From JALYRV01 sp036675475 (lineage in GTDB: Bacteria; Acidobacteriota; Vicinamibacteria; Vicinamibacterales; SCN-69-37): 38,197 nt of DNA. The stretch covers positions 1-38,197 of the forward strand of contig JAKFEY010000098.1 in the NCBI GenBank assembly GCA_036675475.1, in the 5' to 3' direction. Made by a program: the position numbers and the translations under genes. Positions 25,590-34,332 of the stretch are shown in pieces (the stretch's first letter is position 1; every line of letters begins with the position of its first letter). The notes under the pieces are model-generated. The model had not been told where the DNA came from. It saw only the letters and a program-made list of their open reading frames with translations, and ran no database searches.

Positions 25590-28226
25590 CTACCCCGTAT
25601 TCCGCATCCCGGCCGCGATGCCGTTGATCGTCACGAACAGCGCGTCGCGCGCGGCTTCGTCGCGCCGGGCGCGCACGCGGTAAAGCAGCTCGACCTGCAC
25701 CAGGTTGATGGGATCCACGTACGGGTTGCGCACATCAATGGACCGGCGGATCACCGGGTCGTTTTCGAGCAGCTCGGTGTGGCCGGTGACGTCGAGCACC
25801 AGCTTGATCGCCAGATCGAGACGCTCGCGAAGCTCTGCGCCGAGCGGCTGCAGATGCGCCGGCACCAGCCGCCGGTCGTACTCGGCGGCAATCCTCGCGT
25901 CCGCTTTCGCCAGCACCATCTCGATCAGATCGAGCGCGGCGCGGAAGTGCGGCCAGTCGCGATACATCCGTCTGAGGTCGTCACGCTCGCCACGCGCGAT
26001 CGCCTCCGAGAGCGCGCGCTCGACGCCCAGCCACGCGCCCAGCATGAGCCGCGTCTGCGTCCACGCGAACTGCCACGGGATCGCGCGCAGCCCCGCAAGC
26101 GAGGCGCTTCCCGCGCGTCGAGCAGGGCGGCTCCCGATGTTCATGCCGGCCAGTTCCGCTTCCGGCGTCGCGGCATGAAAATACTCGATGAACCGAGGAT
26201 GCTCGTGCACCGTCTGGCGGTAGGCCGCGCGGGCCGCATCGGCCAGACGGTCCATATGGGCGCGCCACTCCGCCGGCGCCGGCGGCGCGGGTGTGAGCCA
26301 CGCTTCGAGCGTCCCGGTCGTGTACACCTCCATCGTCCGCTGCGCGATGTCGGGCAGGCCAAACAGCGCCTGAATCATCTCGCCCTGCTCGGTCACGCGC
26401 AGCGTGCCGTCAATCGAACCGGGCGGCTGCGACATCAGCGCGAGGTGCGTGGGACCTCCGCCACGGCCGACACTGCCGCCACGGCCGTGAAACAGCGTGA
26501 CCCGCACGTCGAAACGCCTGCAGACGGCGACAACCGCCTCCTGCGCCTTGTGCAGATCCCATCCGGCAGCCAGACGTCCAGCGTCTTTCGCCGAATCCGA
26601 ATAGCCGATCATCACTTCCTGCCGCCCGTCGATGCGCCTGCGGTACCACTCGATGCCGAGCAGCGACTCCATCGCCGCCGCGGCATTCCGGAGATCACGC
26701 GACGTTTCGAAGAGCGGGACGACGCGCAAGGGGGACGGGACCCGGGCCGCGCGCTGCAGGTACTCGACGGCGAGCACGTCTGACGCGCGGCTCGCCATGG
26801 TGATGACATAGGCGCCGAGCGACGCCGCGGGGATGCGCGCGATCATGCGCATCGTGTCGAACACATCGCCCACATCGTCACTGCCGGCCGTAGCGGGGAG
26901 GGGAGGGACCTCTCCCGTGAGCGCCTCGATCAGAAATCGGACGCGCTCCTCTTCTTCCCATTCCGAGAAGAGGCCGAGCCCGCGCGCCTCGGTCAGCGCC
27001 GAGAGCGCCTCGGCGTGCCGTGCCGCTTCCTGGCGGACGTCCAGCGGCGCGAGCGTCATGCCGAACACGGCGATGCGGCGGAGCAGGTCTTCAACCCGCC
27101 CAGCCGCGATTACGTGCTGGTTCGTCTGCAGCAGCGACCGATGACAGACGAGCACGGCATCGTTGAACTCCGAGGCATCGACGTACGCGTCCGCGGGGGC
27201 CGCGAGGTCCGCGCTCGACGCGATAGACGCATCGATCCACTCGAGCGTCGCGGCAAGCCGCCGCCGGGCGATGCGAAGCCAGGCGCGATAGGGCTCGGGG
27301 CCGCCGTTCACGAGCTGCGCCAGTTCATCGCTCGCCCTCGCGATCGAGAGCTCGTCACGCAGCGCGTCTACCTCTTTCAGATAGAGCTGCACGGCGACCC
27401 AGCGCGAGAAGAGGCAGGCCTTGCGCGTCACCTCCGGCGTGACGTTCGGATTGCCGTCGCGGTCGCCTCCTATCCACGAGCCGAAGCGAAGCGGCACCAC
27501 CTCGAGCGGCAGGCCGCGGCCGGTGTGCTTGCGCAGCGCGGCGTCGACGGCGCGCGCGTATGCCGGCCACGCGGTCCACAAACTCTGCTCGAAGACGACG
27601 AGGCCGCGGCGCACCTCGTCGAGCGCAGTCGGCCGCTCGTCCCTGACGTCGTGCGTTCCCCATGCGCTCCTGATTTCGCGCCGCAGCTGCGCCATCACCG
27701 CCTCGCGCTCGGGCAGCGTCAGATCGGCGCGGTCGTTGTCGGCAAGCGCACCGGCGATGCGGTTGTATTTCTGCACGAGCGTCCGCCGCGCGATCTCGGT
27801 TGGATGCGCCGTGAACACGAGCTCGATCGCCAGACGCGAAACGGCATCATGAAGCGCATCGGGTGAGACGCCCTGTGCCAGCAGCCGGGCGAAGGCCTCG
27901 TCGGCCGAGCCGCGCTGCGGCGGCGCGCCCTCGCGCTGGTACGCGCGCCTGCGGCGGATGCGGTGGTGCTGTTCGGCGATGTTCGCGGCGTTCAGGAAGT
28001 GCGTAAAGGCGCGAGCCACGGGGAGCGCCGCATCGGTGGGCATCGAGCCGAGCTCGTCGGCGAGACGGCGGAACGCGGACGCGTCGCCCTGGTGCGCCTC
28101 CTTTGAAAGCGCCCGCACCCGCTCGACGGTATCGAAGAGCGTCGGGCCTTCCTGCTCGCGCAGCGTCTCTCCCAACAGCTCGCCCAGCAGCCGCACATCG
28201 TCGCGAAGGGGTTTGTGCGGATCCAT
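25590..28226 (-). CDS. ppc: Phosphoenolpyruvate carboxylase
   Basis: An 878-residue enzyme that carboxylates PEP to oxaloacetate with bicarbonate. Seen motifs are VFTAHPTEI (His141), SWIGGDRDGNPNVTP, MIGYSDSAKDAGRLAAGW, LFHGRGGSVGRGGGPTH (glycine-rich PEP loop), EQGEMI and MNIGSRPARR. The C-terminus RNTG matches the conserved xNTG end that lies in the active or allosteric site. The start at MDPHKPLRDD (28226) gives normal bacterial length; an upstream in-frame extension is Arg-rich and not family-like. It precedes the kinase gene on the same strand with a 123-base gap containing a 32-bp repeat, so cotranscription is uncertain. Confidence 0.95.
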   Translation of the reverse strand: MDPHKPLRDDVRLLGELLGETLREQEGPTLFDTVERVRALSKEAHQGDASAFRRLADELGSMPTDAALPVARAFTHFLNAANIAEQHHRIRRRRAYQREGAPPQRGSADEAFARLLAQGVSPDALHDAVSRLAIELVFTAHPTEIARRTLVQKYNRIAGALADNDRADLTLPEREAVMAQLRREIRSAWGTHDVRDERPTALDEVRRGLVVFEQSLWTAWPAYARAVDAALRKHTGRGLPLEVVPLRFGSWIGGDRDGNPNVTPEVTRKACLFSRWVAVQLYLKEVDALRDELSIARASDELAQLVNGGPEPYRAWLRIARRRLAATLEWIDASIASSADLAAPADAYVDASEFNDAVLVCHRSLLQTNQHVIAAGRVEDLLRRIAVFGMTLAPLDVRQEAARHAEALSALTEARGLGLFSEWEEEERVRFLIEALTGEVPPLPATAGSDDVGDVFDTMRMIARIPAASLGAYVITMASRASDVLAVEYLQRAARVPSPLRVVPLFETSRDLRNAAAAMESLLGIEWYRRRIDGRQEVMIGYSDSAKDAGRLAAGWDLHKAQEAVVAVCRRFDVRVTLFHGRGGSVGRGGGPTHLALMSQPPGSIDGTLRVTEQGEMIQALFGLPDIAQRTMEVYTTGTLEAWLTPAPPAPAEWRAHMDRLADAARAAYRQTVHEHPRFIEYFHAATPEAELAGMNIGSRPARRAGSASLAGLRAIPWQFAWTQTRLMLGAWLGVERALSEAIARGERDDLRRMYRDWPHFRAALDLIEMVLAKADARIAAEYDRRLVPAHLQPLGAELRERLDLAIKLVLDVTGHTELLENDPVIRRSIDVRNPYVDPINLVQVELLYRVRARRDEAARDALFVTINGIAAGMRNTG

Positions 28227-28341
28227 TCTTTGAACTATCGCACGGCGCCGGTATGACGGCCTGCGGCGAGGGGCCGTCAATCAAAACGTTCCTGCTGCCG
28301 GGACAGGCGCCGCGAGGGAAGAAAATCCCGTAACTGCCGGC

Positions 28342-29079
28342 TTAGAACGGCCACCACCACGGACTGCGCTCGCCGTTGCGCGCGCCCCTCCGCTCGGCGT
28401 CGCGGTAGGCCTCGTCGTAGCCGTCGGCAAACGCGGCGCGGTAGTCGCGGGCGTACTGGTCGCGCGAGCCGTACCGCGACGAGTAGCCGCGATTGGCCGA
28501 GCGATACCAGGAGTGGCGATCGGGGTCGTAGCTGTCGCCGTCCTCCGCGTCCTCGCGCCCTTTCACGAGGCCGTCGCGATAGCCGTTGTCGGCCGCAACC
28601 GAATTGATGCGCCGGCTCGACTCATAGCGATCGTCGCGATCGTCGCGCGGAATGGCCCGGCCGCTGCGCTCGCCGCGTGCGGTCGGCCGGCGGTTGTCGG
28701 TGCCGCCGCGAATCTCGCCGTCGCGCCGGTCGCGCGGCTCGCGTCGATCGCCGCGAGTGTCGCGATCGCCGCGGCCGAGGATGTCCCCGAGAATGCCGCC
28801 ACCGCCGCTGCCGCGGTTGGTGCGATCGCCATCGCGATCGCCGCCGTAGATCACGCGCCCGCCGTTGCGCATCGCATCGCGCTCGGCCTCGGCGCAGCTG
28901 GTGGGCGGAGCCTGCCGTCCGGGCGGCACGCCCTGCACCCACACGCGGCACGATCCGGGCGGCGGCATGTGTCCGGGGGGGACGCCCTTGTCGCGGCGGC
29001 CGTTGCCGCGCCCCTGCGCGGCGGCAGACGTCGCCACGAGCGCGACCATGACGGATGCGAGAGCCACGTGCTTCATCAT
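28342..29079 (-). CDS. Secreted Arg/Asp/Gly-rich protein with PPG-Cys motif
   Basis: A 245-residue protein starting MMKHVALASVMVALVATSAAAQ, a signal peptide. Residues about 31-62 carry the paired motif VPPGHMPPPGSCRVW and VPPGRQAPPTSC, a small element found near the N-terminus of various exported proteins in Proteobacteria and Acidobacteriota. The centre is low-complexity, rich in RDRDG/DRR runs. The C-terminus has YRDGLVKGREDAEDGD and YRAAFADGYDEAYRDAERR, each a YxxG/A-G-like repeat similar to sequences of small exported proteins, and ends SPWWWPF. Function unknown. Transcribed toward ppc across a 115-base gap that shows nothing clear. Confidence 0.75.
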   Translation of the reverse strand: MMKHVALASVMVALVATSAAAQGRGNGRRDKGVPPGHMPPPGSCRVWVQGVPPGRQAPPTSCAEAERDAMRNGGRVIYGGDRDGDRTNRGSGGGGILGDILGRGDRDTRGDRREPRDRRDGEIRGGTDNRRPTARGERSGRAIPRDDRDDRYESSRRINSVAADNGYRDGLVKGREDAEDGDSYDPDRHSWYRSANRGYSSRYGSRDQYARDYRAAFADGYDEAYRDAERRGARNGERSPWWWPF

Positions 29080-29210
29080 GCCGTTGCTTTGAGCAAGCGG
29101 CCCGCCACCTGAATCCGCGAAAAACATCAGCAAAACGCCGACGAGGTGTCTTGACCAGACGTCATGCGCCAGCGGGTGCTGTCCCTCAGAGAGTGCAGGT
29201 GGAAGTGGGC

Positions 29211-29236
29211 TCGCAGGCCCGAAAGCCTGCGCTACC
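29211..29236. repeat. REP-like palindrome, inverted copy
   Basis: CGCAGGC, CCGAAA, GCCTGCG, then CTAC: the complement reads GTAGCGCAGGC like the copies at 20836 and 22024, in opposite orientation. It lies 17 bases upstream of the aminotransferase start. Confidence 0.7.
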
Positions 29237-29252
29237 GTAAAATGTCCCGAGC

Positions 29253-30473
29253 ATGACTGCCATCGAAGAGAAGTTCGCGAAGCTGGGCACCGACCACGCG
29301 CCAGGACAGGAAGTGCGCCAGGATGCGGCCGGCCAGGACGCCGCGTTTCGCGGCGAGAGCCTGCCGGGTACGCCGGTGGATTTCTCGCACGGCGACGTCA
29401 ACGACACGGCGTTCGCGCCCACGCCCGGCTCGCTCGACGAGTTCGTCTCGGGCGTGCAGCGCGGCGGATCGCAGGCCTACACCGAGTACCGCGGCGGCGG
29501 CGAGCTGCGCGAGCGCGTGGCGAAACACCTCGCGGACTTCACCGGCGCGCCGGTGGCGGCGGCCTCTGAATTAATCATCACGCCCGGCACGCAAGGCGCG
29601 CTCTTCCTCGCCATCGGCGCCACCGTCGCCGCCGCCGACCGTGTCGCCATCGTCCGCCCCGACTACTTCGCGAACCGCAAGCTCGTGGAGTTTCTCGGGG
29701 CCACGATCGTGCCGATCGAGATGAACTATCTCGCGCACGGCGACAAGGCGGGCCTCGATCTCACGCAGCTCGAGGATGCCTTCAAGTCGGGCGTGAAGAC
29801 GTTCCTGTTCTCCAATCCCAACAACCCGGCGGGAGTGATCTATTCGAACGAGGAGATCGGCGCCATCGCCGCGCTCGCCAACAAGTACGGCGCCATCGTC
29901 ATCGCCGACCAGCTGTATTCGCGGCTGCTGTATGCGGGGCAGTCGTACACGCACCTGCGCGCGAGCGGCATCGACAGCGACCGCGTCATCACGATCATGG
30001 GGCCGTCGAAAACCGAGTCGCTCAGCGGATATCGGCTCGGTGCGGCATTCGGCGCCGCGCATCTGGTCGATCGCATGGAGAAGCTGCAGGCGATCGTCTC
30101 GCTGCGCGCACCCGGTTATTCGCAGGCGGTGCTGCGCACGTGGTTCGAAGAGCCCGCGGGCTGGATGGAAGAGCGTACGAAACAGCACCAGGCCATCCGC
30201 GACGAGCTGATGCGCGTGTTCCGGAGCGTGCCGGGCCTCGAGATTCGCGAGCCGCAGGCCGGCAGCTATCTGTTCCCGCGCCTGCCGAAGCTCGACGTGC
30301 CGCTGCACACCTTCGTGCGCGCGCTGCGCCAACAGGCGAGCGTCACGGTGACGCCCGGCACCGAGTTCAGCCCCGACCGCACCGACAGCATCCGGCTGAA
30401 CTTCTCGCAGAACCACGACGCGGCCGTGAAGGCCGTTGAGCGCATCGCGCAAATGATCGAAAGGTATCGGTAA
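29253..30473 (+). CDS. PLP-dependent class I/II aminotransferase
   Basis: A 406-residue fold-type I enzyme. It shows the PLP-binding ITPGTQGALFLAIGA loop, FSNPNNPAG (Asn contacting the cofactor), IADQLYSRLLY (Asp219) and Lys253 in MGPSKTESLSGYRLG as the Schiff-base lysine. Arg near the end (IRLNFS) should bind the substrate carboxylate. Substrate specificity cannot be assigned; aspartate- and MalY-like lyases share this pattern. Its TAA shares one base with the ATG of a RidA-family gene, strong evidence for cotranslation. RidA hydrolyses reactive enamine/imine products of PLP enzymes, which suggests that this enzyme or one in its pathway releases such intermediates. Confidence 0.9.
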   Translation: MTAIEEKFAKLGTDHAPGQEVRQDAAGQDAAFRGESLPGTPVDFSHGDVNDTAFAPTPGSLDEFVSGVQRGGSQAYTEYRGGGELRERVAKHLADFTGAPVAAASELIITPGTQGALFLAIGATVAAADRVAIVRPDYFANRKLVEFLGATIVPIEMNYLAHGDKAGLDLTQLEDAFKSGVKTFLFSNPNNPAGVIYSNEEIGAIAALANKYGAIVIADQLYSRLLYAGQSYTHLRASGIDSDRVITIMGPSKTESLSGYRLGAAFGAAHLVDRMEKLQAIVSLRAPGYSQAVLRTWFEEPAGWMEERTKQHQAIRDELMRVFRSVPGLEIREPQAGSYLFPRLPKLDVPLHTFVRALRQQASVTVTPGTEFSPDRTDSIRLNFSQNHDAAVKAVERIAQMIERYR

Positions 30474-30853
30474 TGTCGCGGAAGGCCTTCACCTCTGACC
30501 GCGGCGCGCTGCCGATCGGCTCGTACAGCAGCGCCATGGAAGCCGGCGGCCTCGTGTTTCTCGCCGGCCAGACGCCGCGCGACCGCGACAACGTGCGCCA
30601 CGGCGACAAGCCGTTTGCCGAGCAGGCGCGCATGACGCTCGACAACCTCGAGGCGGCGGCCAACGCCGCGGGGCTGTCTTTAAAGGATGCGGTGCGCGTG
30701 GGCGTGTTCCTCAGAAACCCCGCCGACGCCAAGGAGTTCGACGCGATCTATCGCGAGTACGTCGCCGAGCCGTATCCCGTCCGCACGCTGACACAGTCGA
30801 ATCTTCCGGGATTCGATATCGAAGTGGACGCGATCCTCGTCCGCCGCAGCTAG
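30473..30853 (+). CDS. RidA-family reactive intermediate/imine deaminase
   Basis: A 126-residue trimer-forming protein of the RidA/YjgF/Rid family: LVFLAGQTPRD near the N-terminus, QARMTLDNLEAAANAAGLSLKDAVRVGVFLRN in the centre, and YPVRTLTQSNLPGFDIEVDAILV at the end. The Arg in YPVRT is the residue needed to bind the carboxylate of 2-aminoacrylate-like substrates in active RidA, so catalytic activity is likely. It overlaps the aminotransferase stop by one base. It should act in the cytoplasm, hydrolysing enamine/imine intermediates to keto acids and ammonia. Confidence 0.9.
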   Translation: MSRKAFTSDRGALPIGSYSSAMEAGGLVFLAGQTPRDRDNVRHGDKPFAEQARMTLDNLEAAANAAGLSLKDAVRVGVFLRNPADAKEFDAIYREYVAEPYPVRTLTQSNLPGFDIEVDAILVRRS

Positions 30854-30909
30854 GGTCAAGGCGCATCATCTGCTCTCTACTTGGCACGATCTTCTCCCTT
30901 GAAAAGATG

Positions 30910-30934
30910 TCGACGACGATGAGATCGTCGTCGA
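30910..30934. promoter_or_regulatory. Perfect 11-bp inverted repeat
   Basis: TCGACGACGAT, GAG, ATCGTCGTCGA. It lies in the 105-base gap after the RidA gene and 24 bases before the coiled-coil gene. It could be a terminator of the aminotransferase-RidA unit or an operator; no T run follows. Confidence 0.5.
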
Positions 30935-30958
30935 TGAGGTCGGAGAAGGTGCGATGAA

Positions 30959-31408
30959 ATGCTGCGCCGAGCCCGGGAAGACGAGGAGATGAACGCCTCC
31001 GACGATCGATTCGAACGCCGCCTCGTCGAGGAGACCTCGAAGGGCCGCGTCGAGCTTGCCGGCGTCGAGATGCGGCTCGTCGACAGGATCGCCAAGGCAG
31101 AGAGCACACTCCGTCACGAGATGGGCGATCTGGAGGTGCGGCTCATCGACAGGATTGCTCAATCCGAGAGCACGCTCCGGCAGGAGATGGGTAGCCTCGA
31201 GGTGCGGCTCACCGACAGGATTGCTCAGTCCGAGAGCGGGCTTCGCCAGGAAATGGGCAGCCTCGAGGTGCGAATCGTCGACAGGCTCGCGCAGATGGAA
31301 CGCCGGATGAACGACAGTCGGTCCGACCTTTTCAAGTGGGCCTTTGCCTTCTGGATTGGTCAGGCCGCAGGCACGGCCGCCATCGTCGGCGCGATGCTGC
31401 CGCGCTGA
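30959..31408 (+). CDS. Coiled-coil protein with C-terminal membrane anchor
   Basis: A 149-residue protein. Residues about 30-115 consist of four near-identical 22-residue repeats of the form LEVRLxDRIAQSESxLRQEMGx, with hydrophobic residues spaced as in a coiled coil. One hydrophobic helix (about 125-146) ends the chain. This layout resembles DUF1640/CCDC90-type coiled-coil membrane proteins, which is a structural comparison and not a functional one. A GAAGG sits 9 bases before the ATG at 30959; an ATG at 30989 is an alternative. The DNA repeat period is 66 bp. Confidence 0.75.
   Translation: MLRRAREDEEMNASDDRFERRLVEETSKGRVELAGVEMRLVDRIAKAESTLRHEMGDLEVRLIDRIAQSESTLRQEMGSLEVRLTDRIAQSESGLRQEMGSLEVRIVDRLAQMERRMNDSRSDLFKWAFAFWIGQAAGTAAIVGAMLPR
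31066..31300. repeat. 66-bp tandem repeat within coiled-coil gene
   Basis: TGCGGCTC-type segments recur at 31071, 31137, 31203 and 31269, exactly 66 bases apart. Copies two and three are nearly identical, so the array probably arose by recent duplication and copy number may vary between strains. Confidence 0.9.
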
Positions 31409-31412
31409 CGGG

Positions 31413-31848
31413 ATGCCCTATACGATCGGGCTGGCGGCCTGGTTGTGGCCTGAGAGCGGGACATGGCAGAAGCTTTCTCGAGCCCGGCGAACGTGCCGAG
31501 TCGGGCTACGCCGCCTTCCTCAACACCCAGCTCGCATCCGGCGACTCGCTGGTGCTCGTCGCTGATCGAAGCGGCGTGATTGGATACGTCTACGCCGGCA
31601 TCGAGCCGCTGTCGTGGAAGGAGCTGCGGGGTCCGGCCGGCTTCATCCACGACCTGCTGGTGTCGGATGAAGCGCGCGGCCTTGGCATTGGCGAGCGCCT
31701 GCTCGACGCCGCCGTTGGCTGGTTGAAGGAGCGCGGCGTCCCGCGCGTGATGCTCTGGAGCGCCGCCCGGAACGCCGGCGCCCAGCGCCTGTTCGAGCGC
31801 CATGGCTTCAAGCCGACGATGGTGGAGATGACGCGGGAACTAGAGTGA
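31413..31848 (+). pseudogene. GNAT N-acetyltransferase, apparent N-terminal frameshift
   Basis: From about 31470 one frame encodes a good GNAT domain: EPGERAESGYAAFLNTQLASG, VLVADRSGVIGYVYAG, then FIHDLLVSDEARGLGIGERLLDAA (acetyl-CoA loop RGLGIG) and ARNAGAQRLFERHGF. No start codon in that frame gives a plausible N-terminus; an ATG at 31336 lies inside the upstream gene and its translation is not family-like. In another frame, ATG 31413 reads MPYTIGLAAW...TWQKL, which looks like a GNAT N-terminus, and the match moves to the other frame around 31470. A one-base indel or local deletion is likely. If the frame is intact, the start is unresolved. Confidence 0.6.
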
Positions 31849-31875
31849 CGGCATCCCGTATCTAGCTACACCCGC

Positions 31876-34332
31876 ATGACCATCCGCCCTCTGCACGACC
31901 TCATCCATGCCGCGCGCACTCTCGCCAAAGCGCGCAGTTTCACCGCTGTCTGCGTGACGTCACTCGGCCTGGGGATGGGCGTCGCCATCGCAATCCTGAC
32001 CTTCAGCAGCTCGATTCTCGGCACGCCCGCGGGCGTGAATGACGATGGGCTCATCGAGGTCGTGATTCGTCCCGAGGGCGCGCTGCGCGCTGAAGCGGGC
32101 TCGGCCATCATCGACACGTTTTCCTATCCCGACTACCTCGACGTGCGTGATGCGTCCGGGGGGATGGTCATGACGGCGTGGACGTGGGGCGAGGCGCTCT
32201 TTCGTCCGGCAGCGGGCACCGCGCCGATGCCGATGCCGGCGATGTATGTCTCGAGCAACTACTTCGCGACCATTGGCGTGGCGCTGCCTCGCGGCCCCGG
32301 CTTCACGCCCGCAGACGACGCATCGGTCGCCAGGAACGAAGCCGTCATCGGTCATCGGATGTGGCAGCTCCGCTTCGGCAGCGACCCCGCCATCGTCGGC
32401 CGCGAGATCACGATCGATCGGCAGCCGTATGTGATCGTGGGCGTGGCGCCCGAGAAGTTTCGCGGTCACGTCAATGGGCTGGACGATGCGTATTTTCAGC
32501 TGTGGCTGCCGCTGTCGCGTCATCCGCGTCTGACGGCGGATGAGACCGTGCGTCTGAGCCGAGAGACGTCCCTGGTGCGCATCCTGGCGCGACTGCCGGA
32601 GGGGACGACGGTGGCGCAGGCCGATGCGCGGGCGCAGTCGGTGATGGCGGCGCTGGCCGCGCGATATCCCTCGAGCCATCACGACAGGATTGGCGGCGCG
32701 GAGCCGTACTTTCCGGCCGGCGCGCGCAAGCGCACGCAGATGCGCCGCGCGCAGCTGATGATGTTCTCGCTCGCGGGCATCGTGCTGCTCGTGGTCGGTC
32801 TCAACCTCTCGGGCATGATGCTCGTGCGCAGCGCGATGCGCGAGCGGGAGCTGGCGGTGAGGCTGGCGATTGGCGCGAGCCGGTGGCGGCTGATGCAGTA
32901 TCACCTGAGTGAGGCGCTGGTGCTGGCGCTGGCGGGCGGCGGCCTCGCGTCGGCGGTGCTGTTCGGCGGGCCGGCGCTTGCCGCGTGGTGGTACAACTTT
33001 TCGGGTCCCGCACTCGACGTCTTCAAGCCGAGCCTCTCGCTTGCCTTTCAGTGCGTCGCGCTCTGCTTCGTGACCAGTTTGGTGCTCGGGCTGCTGCCGG
33101 CGCTTCGCTTCAGCCGTCCGGTGCTGCTGTCGGCGCTGAAGAGTGACGGCAAGGGCGGCGGCCGTCGCGTGGGCCGTCTGCAGCGGCTGACCGCGGCGCT
33201 GCAGGCCGGCATTGCGGTGCCGTTCCTGGTGATTGGCGGCATCAAGCTGGATCAGGCGCGCGTGACCATGATGGCCGACCTGGGCTTCAAGCCGCAGGGC
33301 CTGTATGCGGCGCAGATGAACCTGCTGGCGGTGGGCGAGACCGACGCCGAGCGCGAGCGGTTCGTGCGCGCGGTGGAGCAGGGCCTCGAGCAGTCGCCGA
33401 GCGTCACGTCGGTGAGCCTGGCGGACGGCATGCCGCTCGACTTCACCTATCGCAATACGCGTGTCGCGCGCGAGGGGGAGTCGATCTTCGTCACGGCGCA
33501 CACGACGCGCATCGGCCCGAAGTTTCTCGAGACGATCGGCACGCGGCTGCTGGCCGGCCGCGCGATCGAGGCCACCGATCGCCCCGGCGCCGAGCGCGTC
33601 GTCCTGTTGTCGCAGCCTCTGGCGCAGGAACTCTTCCCGTCCGCCAATCCGATCGGCCAGCGCGTGACCTTCGGCCTCGCGCAGGACGAGCCGCAGACCT
33701 ACACCATCGTCGGCATCACGGCCGATCTCGTGTCGACGCAGATGGGCAATCCGCGTCCGCAGCTGTTCGTGTCGCTGGCGCAGCATCCAACGCCGCGCCT
33801 GCTCGCGATCGCGCGTGGTGCGGCTGCCGATCCGTCGGTGCGCCGAACATTTGAGGTCGCGCTCAAGGACGCCGATCCGGAATTCGTGCTGGCCGAGCTC
33901 ATGACTGGGGAAGGGCTGGTCGAGGGCAACCGGGCGGATCTGCTGGGCCATTCCGCGATCAGCGGCGTGGCGGCCGGCGTCGCGCTGGCGCTCGCCGCGC
34001 TCGGCGTCTACGGCGTGATCGCGTTCATGGTGGCGATGCGCACGCGCGAGATCGGCGTCCGCGTGGCGCTGGGCGCCTCGCGCCTGCGCGTGCTGAAGGA
34101 CGTGCTCGGCGACGCGCTGAAGCTCGTCGTCCCCGGCATCGGCCTTGGCCTGCTGCTCTCGGTCTTCTGGGTCCGCAGCGTCGACCCCTCGTGGTACCCG
34201 CTCGGCGGCGTCGAGCCGCTCATCTACGGCGTGGCGGCAGCTGTCGCGTTCCTCGTCGCCATGCTCGCGGGCATCCCCTCCGCGCGCCGCGCCTCGGCGG
34301 TGCAGCCGATTATTGCGATGCGGGCGGAGTAG
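31876..34332 (+). CDS. ADOP-type MacB/FtsX permease (ABC permease without ATPase)
   Basis: An 818-residue membrane protein with two copies of the MacB-periplasmic-core plus FtsX arrangement. The first helix lies at about 24-48, then a periplasmic core (about 55-245), FtsX helices with RERELAVRLAIGASRWRL (about 290-420), a second periplasmic core (about 450-640) and FtsX helices with MRTREIGVRVALGASRLRV (about 690-815). This is the acidobacterial duplicated orphan permease layout. No ATPase gene is adjacent, as usual for the group. Members are assumed to couple to MacB-like ATPases for export or signalling; substrates are unknown. Its 3' end overlaps the convergent toxin gene by 23 bases. Confidence 0.92.
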   Translation: MTIRPLHDLIHAARTLAKARSFTAVCVTSLGLGMGVAIAILTFSSSILGTPAGVNDDGLIEVVIRPEGALRAEAGSAIIDTFSYPDYLDVRDASGGMVMTAWTWGEALFRPAAGTAPMPMPAMYVSSNYFATIGVALPRGPGFTPADDASVARNEAVIGHRMWQLRFGSDPAIVGREITIDRQPYVIVGVAPEKFRGHVNGLDDAYFQLWLPLSRHPRLTADETVRLSRETSLVRILARLPEGTTVAQADARAQSVMAALAARYPSSHHDRIGGAEPYFPAGARKRTQMRRAQLMMFSLAGIVLLVVGLNLSGMMLVRSAMRERELAVRLAIGASRWRLMQYHLSEALVLALAGGGLASAVLFGGPALAAWWYNFSGPALDVFKPSLSLAFQCVALCFVTSLVLGLLPALRFSRPVLLSALKSDGKGGGRRVGRLQRLTAALQAGIAVPFLVIGGIKLDQARVTMMADLGFKPQGLYAAQMNLLAVGETDAERERFVRAVEQGLEQSPSVTSVSLADGMPLDFTYRNTRVAREGESIFVTAHTTRIGPKFLETIGTRLLAGRAIEATDRPGAERVVLLSQPLAQELFPSANPIGQRVTFGLAQDEPQTYTIVGITADLVSTQMGNPRPQLFVSLAQHPTPRLLAIARGAAADPSVRRTFEVALKDADPEFVLAELMTGEGLVEGNRADLLGHSAISGVAAGVALALAALGVYGVIAFMVAMRTREIGVRVALGASRLRVLKDVLGDALKLVVPGIGLGLLLSVFWVRSVDPSWYPLGGVEPLIYGVAAAVAFLVAMLAGIPSARRASAVQPIIAMRAE

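Noticed and set aside
28227..28341. Possible terminator or small gene between ppc and the Arg/Asp-rich protein gene
   Set aside because: No stable palindrome, T run or credible ORF was found.
30890..31000. Minus-strand sequence reading DLIDDDLIVVDIFSREK, similar to RelE/HigB-type toxin strands
   Set aside because: Much of it comes from the inverted repeat at 30910-30934 and it continues only into shadow sequence; no complete gene.
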